A stretch of 64,000 nucleotides of DNA, from contig NZ_QUKD01000002.1 of NCBI RefSeq assembly GCF_003480915.1, positions 614,091 to 678,090 on the forward strand, read 5' to 3'. Positions within the stretch are counted from its first letter, which is position 1; each line of letters opens with the position of its first letter. Shown piece after piece: positions 27,713-37,529 of the stretch. The notes beneath the pieces are model-generated. The model did not search any database and had not been told where the DNA came from. It was given only the letters and a program-made list of their open reading frames with translations. Position numbers and translations under genes: made by a program. This DNA is from Parabacteroides sp. TM07-1AC (GTDB lineage: Bacteria > Bacteroidota > Bacteroidia > Bacteroidales > Tannerellaceae).

Positions 27713-28789
27713 TTAATATTTACGACACCATTTTTCTACTCTCTTCATTATATCAAATTCTTCCTCTTCAGATTCAGTGGCAATCCATAAAAAGGTATGA
27801 TCCGGAGACATTATTTCCATGTATTCATCCAAATCCTCCTTAGCCAAATCCACAATAATACCTTTTTTACGGGATTGAACATAACGGATAAAATCCAAAT
27901 GCTGCATAATAGGATAATCATCTCCCATTCCCTGAACCCATTGTATACATTGTATCTCTGGAACACTCAAGATGGCATCTATATGATTGGCAACACCTTT
28001 TCCGTCTACATGATAGACATTATGTGTCATTGTTTTCACTTCCTGTTCCAATATAGGCAACCCCCATTTTATATAATCCTCAGGAGATATCATAAAGGAG
28101 AAATCCGCGCTAGGCACATGCATTCGTCCTTTAATCGGAATGTTCATCCAACAGCCGGAAGGCATATCGTGTGCTTTCAATATGGCATCATATTCGTTGT
28201 AGACTTCAAGGAAATGGGCAGTTGACAAGTCCATCAGCTTTTTAGTATTTTCGGAGTCCATCACCAGATCCATACACAGATTATTCACTCCCCGCCAAGC
28301 CAAAGCACAATCCATACCCGGGTGCAAATCTGTATAACCCACCAGATAGTCTCCCTGGCATTTTTCCAAAGCGACATGAGTCAGCTCCAATATCTTTTTA
28401 TAATACTTATTCTCTTTGGAAAACTGCAGTAAAGGAAGATCACGTTCGTAATCCTGAATGATTTCATGGTACCAGGATGTAGTTTCTCCAAACTCCATCT
28501 CCCCGCCATGAAAAGCAGCATACACATTCGGTCCCAGATTAGGACAAAACATCGGGAATGTTTCTGCATTAAAACGATGTCCTTGTATTTCTGCTTTAAA
28601 ACAATCCACCTGATATTCAGCATCCATCCAACGATCTTCCAACGTCTGATGGTTACTCTGATGTATCACATCATATTCCGCATTGTGTCTATGAAAACGA
28701 ATAGGAACCCTATCCAAAATTTCTCCGGCAAACCATGCTTCTATACGATTTACACATTCCTCGTAATCTTTTTTTGTTGTTAGTTCCAT
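27713..28789 (-). CDS. Divergent URO-D superfamily protein in a sulfatase PUL
   Basis: A 358-aa cytoplasmic protein with the URO-D/methyltransferase barrel (LGPNVYAAFHGGEMEFGE, YLVGYTDLHPGMD, LPILEQEVKTMTHNVYHVDG). At the usual HxC zinc motif it reads His260-Val-Asp262, and no matching late cysteine is clear, unlike the gene at 11938. It therefore differs in metal site or activity. It lies 34 bp after a sulfatase and 12 bp before the GH36-like gene, in one operon. Function unknown; a lyase or methyltransferase acting on a sugar derivative is a guess from context. Confidence 0.82.
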   Translation of the reverse strand: MELTTKKDYEECVNRIEAWFAGEILDRVPIRFHRHNAEYDVIHQSNHQTLEDRWMDAEYQVDCFKAEIQGHRFNAETFPMFCPNLGPNVYAAFHGGEMEFGETTSWYHEIIQDYERDLPLLQFSKENKYYKKILELTHVALEKCQGDYLVGYTDLHPGMDCALAWRGVNNLCMDLVMDSENTKKLMDLSTAHFLEVYNEYDAILKAHDMPSGCWMNIPIKGRMHVPSADFSFMISPEDYIKWGLPILEQEVKTMTHNVYHVDGKGVANHIDAILSVPEIQCIQWVQGMGDDYPIMQHLDFIRYVQSRKKGIIVDLAKEDLDEYMEIMSPDHTFLWIATESEEEEFDIMKRVEKWCRKY

Positions 28790-28823
28790 GTGTAAAGAAT
28801 ATTTATATTAATATAAGCTTGGA

Positions 28824-30314
28824 TTACTCTTTATTTCTAATTTGTGACAATTCAGAAACTTGCCTTTTCAAATCTAAAGCAATCTTCCAATAAGCAGGCA
28901 TTACATTATGTAATTCAGACGGATCGTTTTTCAGATTATATAATTCTTCATTTTGATTACTTTGAGCAGGAATCCATTTCCACTCTCCAGACCGTATAGC
29001 AATATTTCTCCCATTATTCTGAACAACTAAATATGGGCGATAGATATCTGCTTGAAAATTAAAAAATAGTTGAGAAGCATCTCTACTGTCATTCATACAC
29101 AAATTTTCTTCTTTAAATCCCAACATTCCAGAAAAAGTAGCTAACATATCAAGATAGCAAAACGGTTGATTTTGAATGAAACCTTTCTTTACTTTTTGAG
29201 GCCAACTGAAAATAAACGGGACACGAACTCCCCCTTCATTTAATGCTCCCTTTTCCCCTCTTAAAATCCAATAAGGATTATGTCCGTTTAAATTCTCCAA
29301 AGCACCATCGTCATACCCCTCTTTTACCTTTGGACCATTGTCACTACTAACAATAATAATCGTATTGTCAAATTCTCCACTTTCTTTCAAAGTCTTAATT
29401 ACCTCTCCTACTATATAATCGAATTCTTCAATTACATCACCATAAATACCAGCTTTTGATTTACCTTTAAATTTAGGAGATGGAATCCGTGGCTCATGGG
29501 CATTATGAGTAGCAAAATAAAGAAAATAAGGATGGTCCTTTTGATCTTTAATAAATTGTAAAGCTTTATCTAAAAAAACATCCGTCATCTCCTCATCTTT
29601 CCACAAAGCGTTTGTTCCACCACTCATCCAACCGATACGACTTATCCCATTAACAATAGTACCATCATGATCCAAATTCGGCTGAAGAGTCAATAATTCC
29701 GGATTTTCTTTTCCTGTTGGATTATTTCCAATTTTATGATTATAAGAAACCTGTATAGGGTCTTCATAAGATAAATTGACTACATTCCCATTTTCAATAT
29801 AAACACATGGTACACGGTCATTGGTTGCCGGGAAAATATAAGAATAATCAAATCCAACTTCTTTGGGACCATTCACTATAGTTTTATTAAAATCAACCTT
29901 GTTCTCTCTGCTACCTAACCCTAAATGCCATTTTCCAACAATACCTGTACGATACCCTGCTTGTTGAAATGTTTTTGGCAAATTGTTTTTTTGAGTATCT
30001 ATCAATAACGGGGCATCTCCTGGTAAAATATGAGCTCCAGCCCGCCATGCATATTCTCCTGTAAGCAAGGCATAACGAGAAGGCGTTGATGTCGATGCAG
30101 GCGAATACGCATTAGTAAATTTCACTCCGGTTCGGGCCAATTTATCAAGATTGGGAGTCTTTATTTGTTTGGCTCCATAACAACCGAAATCAGCATATCC
30201 AATATCATCTGCCAAAATAAAAATCACATTCGGTTTATCACTTGCTCGCACTGTTGTATGGAGTGCCAATAAACCTAAAGTCGTAAATAATATGTTTTTT
30301 TCTAATCTCATCAT
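28824..30314 (-). CDS. Serine-type sulfatase A
   Basis: A 496-aa member of the S1 (formylglycine) sulfatases with an N-terminal signal. Asp36-Asp37 (ILADDIGY) are metal ligands. Ser76-Thr-Pro-Ser-Arg80 is the SxPxR site whose serine must be oxidised to formylglycine. KWHLG and VSSDNGP complete the active site. Being serine-type, it needs a radical-SAM anaerobic maturase (anSME), which is not in this window. It removes sulfate esters from a host or algal glycan. It lies 19 bp after the second sulfatase gene, which it resembles throughout. Confidence 0.95.
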   Translation of the reverse strand: MMRLEKNILFTTLGLLALHTTVRASDKPNVIFILADDIGYADFGCYGAKQIKTPNLDKLARTGVKFTNAYSPASTSTPSRYALLTGEYAWRAGAHILPGDAPLLIDTQKNNLPKTFQQAGYRTGIVGKWHLGLGSRENKVDFNKTIVNGPKEVGFDYSYIFPATNDRVPCVYIENGNVVNLSYEDPIQVSYNHKIGNNPTGKENPELLTLQPNLDHDGTIVNGISRIGWMSGGTNALWKDEEMTDVFLDKALQFIKDQKDHPYFLYFATHNAHEPRIPSPKFKGKSKAGIYGDVIEEFDYIVGEVIKTLKESGEFDNTIIIVSSDNGPKVKEGYDDGALENLNGHNPYWILRGEKGALNEGGVRVPFIFSWPQKVKKGFIQNQPFCYLDMLATFSGMLGFKEENLCMNDSRDASQLFFNFQADIYRPYLVVQNNGRNIAIRSGEWKWIPAQSNQNEELYNLKNDPSELHNVMPAYWKIALDLKRQVSELSQIRNKE

Positions 30315-30333
30315 AACTGTTCCTATATATAAT

Positions 30334-31893
30334 TTATAAAAATCGATTTAAAACATCAGATTGAGCTCCTTTTATCAAAAAAAGAAAACGTTCCTTTAGT
30401 CTAGCCAACAAATCAAGTGAATCAACTGATAAATTGTGATCTTGATGAACATCTTCTAACAAATTATACAATTGATAATTAGGAGAACAACCTGTTTCTG
30501 TATGAACCAACGGCCAATATGAATCTCCTGAATGAGGAGGTATCATTACCCAATTTTTATGACGATACGCTAAGGTTCTTACACCTTCTAGTATTAAATC
30601 TTCACGCCCTTCCTTAGACTGTCCCATAAAAACAGGTAAAAGGTTTTGACTATCCTTTGGTTGGCTAATCTGAATCTTCAATAAATCAGCCAAAGATGCT
30701 AAAATATCCATTTGACAAACAAGAGCATCAGACACGGCGGGAGTAATTGTTCCTGGCCACGAAACCATGAACGGAACTCGAGTGCCACCATCAAATAAGC
30801 TATTTTTCCCTCCGCGTAACACCCCAGCCGGTTTATGATCTCCCAATAACTCCATTGCCATATCTTTATATCCATCATTTAAAATAGGGCCATTATCACT
30901 TGAAAATATTATAAGTGTATTTTGAGCCATTCCTAATCGTTCTAACTCATCCAATAAAACACCTACTTCCCAATCTGCTTCTAATATAGCATCTCCCCTC
31001 GGTCCCATTCCTGATTTTCCAACAAACTGTTCATTGGGGACCCGAGGAACATGAGGCTGATGTAAACCGAAATACATAAAAAAATGACTGTTTTTATTAT
31101 TCTGAAGAAAGTCTATCGCTTTATCAACAAAAACTTCAGCCATAGTTTCATCAGTCCATAGAGCCTTTTTTCCTCCTTTCATATAACCAATTCGAGGTAT
31201 ATGATTTACTATAGCCATATCATGACCATGGCTTGAATGCATTTTTAAAAGCTCCGGATTATCTTTCCCACTAGGTTCTCCTGGAAAGTTATCTTTATAG
31301 CTAACATAAATTGGATCATCTGCATCCAACCCTTCAACAAGACCATTCTCCACAAAAACACAAGGTACTCGATCGTTTGTTGCTGCCTGTATATAAGAAT
31401 AATCAAAACCTATATCATTCGGGTTAGGTGATATTTTCTGATTCCAATCAACATTTCCATTACCTAATCCTAAATGCCATTTACCAATAGCAGCAGTCAC
31501 ATATCCAGCTTCCTGCATTATTTTGGGTAAAGTCTGACAATCCGTAGATATAATTAATGGAGCATCACCGGGTAACACCCTAGCTTCTTTATTCTTCCAA
31601 GGATACAAACCTGTCATTAATGCATATCGGCTAGGGGTCGATGTTGCAGATGTTGCATATCCATTAGTAAATCTAATTCCCGATTTAGCTATTCTATCAA
31701 TATTTGGTGTCCGAATACCTATAGCCCCATAAGAACTTACATCTCCATATCCCAAATCATCTGCTAATATTACTATTATATTAGGTAAATCAGCTTTAGT
31801 TTTCCCCTCTACCAAATTACTAAAACCAATCTGGCTAGTTAAAAATATAAGAGGAATGGTAGAAGGCTTTACTAAAAAAAACTTATTCAACAT
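30334..31893 (-). CDS. Serine-type sulfatase B
   Basis: A 519-aa S1-family sulfatase with metal ligands Asp45-Asp46 (ILADDLGYG), formylglycine site Ser85-Thr-Pro-Ser-Arg89, KWHLGLGNG and FSSDNGP. It shares long blocks with sulfatase A (ATNDRVPCV, RIGYMKGG and KALW.DE.M), so the pair probably arose by tandem duplication. The first ten residues before the hydrophobic stretch (STIPLIFLTSQIGFS) fit a signal peptide. It is the first enzyme gene after SusD2, separated by 85 bp with a hairpin. Confidence 0.94.
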   Translation of the reverse strand: MLNKFFLVKPSTIPLIFLTSQIGFSNLVEGKTKADLPNIIVILADDLGYGDVSSYGAIGIRTPNIDRIAKSGIRFTNGYATSATSTPSRYALMTGLYPWKNKEARVLPGDAPLIISTDCQTLPKIMQEAGYVTAAIGKWHLGLGNGNVDWNQKISPNPNDIGFDYSYIQAATNDRVPCVFVENGLVEGLDADDPIYVSYKDNFPGEPSGKDNPELLKMHSSHGHDMAIVNHIPRIGYMKGGKKALWTDETMAEVFVDKAIDFLQNNKNSHFFMYFGLHQPHVPRVPNEQFVGKSGMGPRGDAILEADWEVGVLLDELERLGMAQNTLIIFSSDNGPILNDGYKDMAMELLGDHKPAGVLRGGKNSLFDGGTRVPFMVSWPGTITPAVSDALVCQMDILASLADLLKIQISQPKDSQNLLPVFMGQSKEGREDLILEGVRTLAYRHKNWVMIPPHSGDSYWPLVHTETGCSPNYQLYNLLEDVHQDHNLSVDSLDLLARLKERFLFLIKGAQSDVLNRFL

Positions 31894-31932
31894 ATACTTC
31901 TTGTCATAATTATCTATACAACCAATTTAATT

Positions 31933-31969
31933 AGAGGGTGTCCCCAATATTTAATATGAAACACCCTCT
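31933..31969 (-). promoter_or_regulatory. Intercistronic hairpin between SusD2 and the sulfatases
   Basis: AGAGGGTGT pairs with ACACCCTCT (9 bp, perfect) around a 19-nt AT-rich loop. No T-run follows on the reverse strand, so it is more likely an mRNA processing or stability element, or a partial terminator that sets SusCD above enzyme levels, than a full terminator. Confidence 0.65.
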
Positions 31970-31978
31970 GTCACTTTT

Positions 31979-33784
31979 TTATTTAGGAGAATCCCAACCT
32001 GGATTTTGTTTCAAATTAGGATTAATAAGCATTTCATCCATTGGAATCGGACTTAAATAATCACGCCCTGCATTAAATTTAAATGTGCCTCCATTTAAGC
32101 TCACAGTATACGGGTCTAAATAACCATCAGCATCTACAGGTATAGTTGGAATTTTTAAGCCCAGTTTAATATAATCATCCTGGTTATATCTATATCCTTT
32201 CGGACGTTTTCCATCAAAAAGTTTATGAGCTCTCCATCGTTTCCAATCGCCTCTTCGATAACCTTCCCCTGCTAATTCTATACGACGTTCTTGTCGCACG
32301 ATTGCCAAATTATCAGAAATCGGATATCCATAATCAGGCCACCATGATTCTACTTGCGGCTTAACATCTGTTAGAGTAGGCATCCCAACACGTTTACGTA
32401 GTAAATCTATATTATCCGACAAATCAGGAAATGTTCCATTTAATTCCACATACGCTTCCACATAATTCAGCATCAACTCCGGAATTCTGAATGAAATACC
32501 TGAAACTAAAGGATCCATCTGATTTTGAATCGGTCCCTCCGGATTATGTGCTTTTTTAGGGGCAAATCCTGTAGTTGTATTACGATTGGCTTCCGACATA
32601 TGTATCTGAGGTACTGTAAATAAAGAATCAATAAAACCTGGAGTAACTGTATTCAACAAATCACCAGGAGTAAATACACTTTGCCGATAACGAGGATCAA
32701 GTTTTGAAGCTAATTCCGACAAATAAGCTGCACCAGTTTCTCCAATAACAGTTCTATCCATTATATCAATAGATTTACCATCCTTTGATAGATAACTACG
32801 TATAAGATCCAAGGTGTATGAACAATTATAATAGCCATACCACCAAACCTGTACATTTACATTATTTTTAATACCTAAAGCCTCTGAATATTTTTTACTT
32901 AAAGTGACCTCCTGGATATCAGCATAATCAAACCGATTAAATAGATTATAGTAATCCGACTCCGGATGCCCTGTTGAATAGAGCTTACCTTCGAATCCCC
33001 CACAAAGTTGTTTAAACTGATCATAGGCCTCAATCACTTTTCGAAAATATTTATCAGCATCCACATCCGACGCAGAAGGACTACCTGCATGATATTTTGC
33101 CCATGTCGCTTCAAACAACGCAACTCTGGATTTAAAGATAAGTGCAGTTTCTTTATTAATCCTATTTACCCCTACTGCACTCCGGAGGCCTAAATGTTCA
33201 ACCGATTGATCTATTAGGTTCATAATAGAATCAACAACCAGAGAACGTGGATCCCGCGCTTTGTTCAACATCTCCTCGTCTGTATCCGAAATGACTGATG
33301 AATACCAGGGCACATCCCCGAAATTCCTCACCAACTCATGATATTTAAGAGCTTTTAAGAAACATGCCTCACCATACGTTTGAGCATAAGCACTAAAAGG
33401 TGATTCACAGGATGTATAATTATCAAAAAACATATTTATCTCGCGAATGGCCTCCCACTTCCAATTTCCACCACTGGTTGGAGTCGTATTATTCTCTCCA
33501 TTCATCCAAGTCGGGTGATTCATCCCTATAACCATGTTATCTGAATTTTGGTCATCCACATAATAACCTAATCCCCAATCTGTCAATGATCCAGGAAGCC
33601 AGTCATACTTACCTAAAATATAAGAATCTAGCTGTCCCGGTGTTTTCCAGAAAGTTGATTGAGAGACTTCATCTAAAGGTTTTCTATCCAAAAAATCATC
33701 ACACGAACAAAATGCAACAAATGCTAACGGAATTAAAAGAAGATTTTTATGAACAATCTTCATTTTCTTAAATATATTTGCCAT
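31979..33784 (-). CDS. SusD2, RagB/SusD-family glycan-binding lipoprotein
   Basis: A 601-aa lipoprotein; the lipobox FCSC follows a hydrophobic stretch (LLLIPLAFVAFCSC), and the start may be the second Met (MKIVHKN). SusD blocks include EACFLKALKYHELVRNFGDVP, FRIPELMLNYVEAYVELNG and RQERRIELAGEGYRRGDWKR. It binds the substrate with SusC2 at the surface. It starts 23 bp after SusC2. Followed by sulfatases, so the ligand is probably a sulfated glycan. Confidence 0.96.
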   Translation of the reverse strand: MANIFKKMKIVHKNLLLIPLAFVAFCSCDDFLDRKPLDEVSQSTFWKTPGQLDSYILGKYDWLPGSLTDWGLGYYVDDQNSDNMVIGMNHPTWMNGENNTTPTSGGNWKWEAIREINMFFDNYTSCESPFSAYAQTYGEACFLKALKYHELVRNFGDVPWYSSVISDTDEEMLNKARDPRSLVVDSIMNLIDQSVEHLGLRSAVGVNRINKETALIFKSRVALFEATWAKYHAGSPSASDVDADKYFRKVIEAYDQFKQLCGGFEGKLYSTGHPESDYYNLFNRFDYADIQEVTLSKKYSEALGIKNNVNVQVWWYGYYNCSYTLDLIRSYLSKDGKSIDIMDRTVIGETGAAYLSELASKLDPRYRQSVFTPGDLLNTVTPGFIDSLFTVPQIHMSEANRNTTTGFAPKKAHNPEGPIQNQMDPLVSGISFRIPELMLNYVEAYVELNGTFPDLSDNIDLLRKRVGMPTLTDVKPQVESWWPDYGYPISDNLAIVRQERRIELAGEGYRRGDWKRWRAHKLFDGKRPKGYRYNQDDYIKLGLKIPTIPVDADGYLDPYTVSLNGGTFKFNAGRDYLSPIPMDEMLINPNLKQNPGWDSPK

Positions 33785-33807
33785 AACTATTTTCTATGAT
33801 TATGTAA

Positions 33808-36800
33808 TTAAAAACTAACATTAACACCAAAAGAATAAACAGCCTGTTGTGGATACATTCTACCTCCACTAACATTTTCCGGATCTATATAAGAAGGTAA
33901 TCCAGACAACACGAACAAATTCTCTCCTGAAAAATAAACTCGACAATTTGTCATTCCCACTTTTGAGATCAGATGCTTCGGTAAAGTATAGGTCAATTGT
34001 AAATTCTTCAGGCGAATATAGGCTCCATTCAATAAATATTTTGTACTTGCCTGGAAATTCTTGTTTCCTTCAGCATTATCATAAGGACGTGGGAAATATG
34101 AATTAATATTTTCTCCCATATATTCAAGCAAACGTGCTTCTGTTGTTTCATCACGATAGAAATCCATATGTTTATCATTATTGAATACTGAACTGGCAAA
34201 CGAATTACTTACGCCTGTACCCCAGAAAAAGAAAGAACCATTCATAAATACATCCCTCTTCGCTACACCTTCAAAAAATAAAGACAAATCTAAACGTCCA
34301 GCTTTTTCAAATTCATAGCCCGTTGACAGATTTATACCATATCTGAATCGTGGAGTTGAATTACCTATAATCCTCTTATCACCCGGTTCTTCTACTGTTG
34401 AATTACCTGGCGTTATTTCTCCGTCTCCATTCAAATCTTCATATTTGACATCTCCCGGATACCAGTTTGCATGAATCTTACTTTGATCGACCAAGAGCTT
34501 TCCATTTTCGTCAAAATCATCTTTAGTCAAGAATCTTTCTGCTTTGTATCCCCAAATCTCTCCAAATTCTTTTCCTACATACCATTTTTCCTTTCCATCA
34601 GATGTCTGACCAAAAGAATTAGAAGATGTATTATATTTAGTAATTTTGCTACGAGCATCTGCTAAATTCAGGGATGCACTATAATCCCATCTTTCATTAA
34701 TCTGATCTCTCCAACTCAATTGCATTTCAAAACCTTTCGTCGTAAACTCGGCATTATTCACTTGTGGTGCACTTGTTCCAAGGACAGCAGCTTTAGGAGT
34801 TGGAGGTCCTATAATATCCCACGAACGTCTATTAAAATATCCAAGTTCTGCAGACAACCGACTATCAAGTAATCTCATCTCCAGACCAAGGTCTAAAGTT
34901 GTAATTTTTTCCCAAGTCCTGAACATATTCAAAATACCCGGAGTTTTTACATAAGGAAGACGACTTCCATTGAATATCCAATTAGACTCAGATGCAACTT
35001 CCATTGTCGGAATATGCAGGTATCCTGCCGAATTACCCTGATTACCTAAAGTCCCATACGAAGCTTTCAATTTTGAAAAGTTTATGATATCTTTGATTCC
35101 CGCCCAAAAACTTTCATTACTGATATTCCATGCAGCAAATGCAGAAGGGAAAAATCCCCATTGCGAACCTTTTGAATATCTTCCGGACCCATCATAACGT
35201 CCATTCAATTCCACAAAATAACGTTCATCAAAATTATAGTTTATTCTACCGAAAAAACCGGCGGTTGCCCAATCGTTTATTTTATCATCAAAAGTTCGTA
35301 TACCCTGAGCTATCGATACGGCATCCATATCCGGAACAAACAAATCCTTTGCAGTACCAGACAATTCTCTGTAAATATTTTCCTCAGCCTGAGCACCCAA
35401 CTGGACTCTGAAATTATGTTTCTTAATCTGATGTTCATAAGCAGTATATCCCTGTATAGTCCAATAACGATTCATATCTGTTTGCTTAGCCAATGAAGAT
35501 TCAGTTCCTCCGAAAGTAAATTGATCTCCCGAGGGTCTCAGACCATAAACAGGTTTTCGTAATGTCTGATAATCCCGGAAGTTCATTCTCCAGGTACCAT
35601 CAACATGTGCAGTCCATCCCTTTGCTAAATTAAAATCTAAAGATAAAATATTATCTAAACGATGCTGCAAATCTGTTTTATTTCCAGCTCCTACACCCGT
35701 ACCTATTCGATTTCCTTCATTATAATACCCATCTGGATTTTTCACAGGAGTAACAGGCCATGCACCATATGCAAAATCATAAACAGCTTTTCGTCCCCAG
35801 TTATTTTCAAAACAGGGCTCTTTAGTCGTCTCATAAGAATAACGAGAACGATAAGTCAATTTCAACCAAGAAGTAATATCTGTCTCTAACCCTCCATTTA
35901 TATTAAAACGCGAATAGTTATCTATATCTTCAACAAAATTAAAAATACCAGGCTGATAAACATATCCAGTAGAAACAAAATAAGACGTCTTATCATTTCC
36001 TCCTCTTACAGATAAGTCATGTTGATGACGAAAAGACGAACGCAACCAAATATCAATAAAGTCGTTATTACAATAAGATTTATTTCCCCATCCCCAGTCA
36101 TTACCTTCTCCTGGGACCAAATCCAATAGCGTATATTTACCTGGGTTTTGAATATTATCTAAAATCAAATCCAATTTATCATCAGTAAATGCTCTTGGCA
36201 TTTTAGCATTAATTTTTGATTGGTTCTTTAATAATCCAAAAGTATAGGAATCAGCCATTCTTGGCATATTAACAGGATTTACTATTCCGTAATTTCCACC
36301 ATACGTAACTGTCGGCTTTTCGTTTCTTCGTCCCATTTTGGTCGTGATCATAAGAACACCGTATGGAGCACGTGCTCCATACACGGCTGATGCTGCAGCA
36401 TCTTTCAGAACTGAAATACTTTCTACATCATTCGGATTTAAGGCATTAAAATCAGCCATCTCTGAAGGTATTCCATCGATTACGACGAGAGGAGGAGTCG
36501 ATTCATTCAGGGCTGCTTGTCCACGTATTTGGATGGTTGGATTTTTTCCAGGTGTATTTCCGCCGGACGGAGTAGAAAAAGTTATACTACTCGCTTTCCC
36601 CTGCAACATGGAACTGGCGCTAGTTACCGGACGATTTTCCAAATCTTTGGAACGGACAACATCTACTGAACCAGTTAGATTTGATCTTTTTTGTGTACCG
36701 TAGGCAACCACAACAACCTCATCCAAAGTCTGATTATCTTCCTGAAGAACAACATTAAAAGAAGTTTCATTTCCGACTTTCAATTCTTTGGAAAGATATC

Positions 36801-37365
36801 CGATATACGATATTTGTAATACGGCTCCCTCCGGCACGTTAATACTGAAAGAACCATTGATATCGGTTATTACTCCATTTGTCGTTCCCTTTTCTATGAT
36901 ATTAGCCCCAATAACCGGATCTCCATAATTATCTTTTACCATTCCAGTTACAATCTTTTTTTGTTGAGTTATCAACGATGCAATATGTCCTGTTTCAGTC
37001 TTAGGTGACAATATTATATACGAACCATCTACTGTATATTTCACATCTGTACCGTTAAATAACTGGCTCAAGACATCCTCAAGAGGCTTTTTATTCAAGT
37101 TTACCGACACTTTACGGTTCACATTGACATATTTGTCATAAACAAACAAATAATCTGTCTGCTTCTCTATGTCAGTTAAAACACTGGATAGTTCCGTATT
37201 ATTTTGTTTTACAGTAACCCTGACATTCTGCGAATTAGTGTTTTCTGCATGTAGACAGAAGATTAACACGAACAAGAATAAAGTGGTTAGCTTCATGATT
37301 CTAAAAAAGTGTTTACACCGTTGGGTTTTGTCATAGAAAACCCACGATAAGAATTTTTTATTCAT
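33808..37365 (-). CDS. SusC2, TonB-linked transporter with STN signalling domain
   Basis: A 1185-aa protein. After the signal (possibly from MKLTTLFLFVLIFCLH) comes an STN domain at about 47-125 (LSSVLTDIEKQTDYLFVYD, PLEDVLSQLFNGT), a carboxypeptidase-regulatory-like domain (about 138-215), a TonB box (DEVVVVAYG), the plug (KDAAASAVYGARAPYG) and the barrel ending YSFGVNVSF. STN domains touch the FecR anti-sigma factor, and the FecR and sigma genes are directly upstream, so this is a self-inducing trans-envelope system. The leader has a hairpin at 37419-37450. Confidence 0.97.
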   Translation of the reverse strand: MNKKFLSWVFYDKTQRCKHFFRIMKLTTLFLFVLIFCLHAENTNSQNVRVTVKQNNTELSSVLTDIEKQTDYLFVYDKYVNVNRKVSVNLNKKPLEDVLSQLFNGTDVKYTVDGSYIILSPKTETGHIASLITQQKKIVTGMVKDNYGDPVIGANIIEKGTTNGVITDINGSFSINVPEGAVLQISYIGYLSKELKVGNETSFNVVLQEDNQTLDEVVVVAYGTQKRSNLTGSVDVVRSKDLENRPVTSASSMLQGKASSITFSTPSGGNTPGKNPTIQIRGQAALNESTPPLVVIDGIPSEMADFNALNPNDVESISVLKDAAASAVYGARAPYGVLMITTKMGRRNEKPTVTYGGNYGIVNPVNMPRMADSYTFGLLKNQSKINAKMPRAFTDDKLDLILDNIQNPGKYTLLDLVPGEGNDWGWGNKSYCNNDFIDIWLRSSFRHQHDLSVRGGNDKTSYFVSTGYVYQPGIFNFVEDIDNYSRFNINGGLETDITSWLKLTYRSRYSYETTKEPCFENNWGRKAVYDFAYGAWPVTPVKNPDGYYNEGNRIGTGVGAGNKTDLQHRLDNILSLDFNLAKGWTAHVDGTWRMNFRDYQTLRKPVYGLRPSGDQFTFGGTESSLAKQTDMNRYWTIQGYTAYEHQIKKHNFRVQLGAQAEENIYRELSGTAKDLFVPDMDAVSIAQGIRTFDDKINDWATAGFFGRINYNFDERYFVELNGRYDGSGRYSKGSQWGFFPSAFAAWNISNESFWAGIKDIINFSKLKASYGTLGNQGNSAGYLHIPTMEVASESNWIFNGSRLPYVKTPGILNMFRTWEKITTLDLGLEMRLLDSRLSAELGYFNRRSWDIIGPPTPKAAVLGTSAPQVNNAEFTTKGFEMQLSWRDQINERWDYSASLNLADARSKITKYNTSSNSFGQTSDGKEKWYVGKEFGEIWGYKAERFLTKDDFDENGKLLVDQSKIHANWYPGDVKYEDLNGDGEITPGNSTVEEPGDKRIIGNSTPRFRYGINLSTGYEFEKAGRLDLSLFFEGVAKRDVFMNGSFFFWGTGVSNSFASSVFNNDKHMDFYRDETTEARLLEYMGENINSYFPRPYDNAEGNKNFQASTKYLLNGAYIRLKNLQLTYTLPKHLISKVGMTNCRVYFSGENLFVLSGLPSYIDPENVSGGRMYPQQAVYSFGVNVSF

Positions 37366-37418
37366 ATCTTTGTTGTTGCTAATTGATTAATACATTTATT
37401 TTTAACTGTGTTAATTGG

Positions 37419-37450
37419 ATGCCGATGGGTGTGGGGACACTTGTCGGCAT
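37419..37450 (-). promoter_or_regulatory. Hairpin in the SusC2 leader
   Basis: ATGCCGA (37419-37425) pairs with TCGGCAT (37444-37450), and an inner stem GTGT / ACAC closes a GGGG loop. It lies in the 164-bp gap between the FecR stop and the SusC2 start, 54 bp before the ATG. It could be a terminator for the sigma/FecR transcript or a leader structure of the SusC2 mRNA. No strong T-run follows. Confidence 0.6.
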
Positions 37451-37529
37451 TTCATTTTAAGATTAACTTTCTGCTTTAAGATTAACTCTGCTTTTCATGT
37501 TCCATAGGCTGTTTCATTTTTAATTAGAC

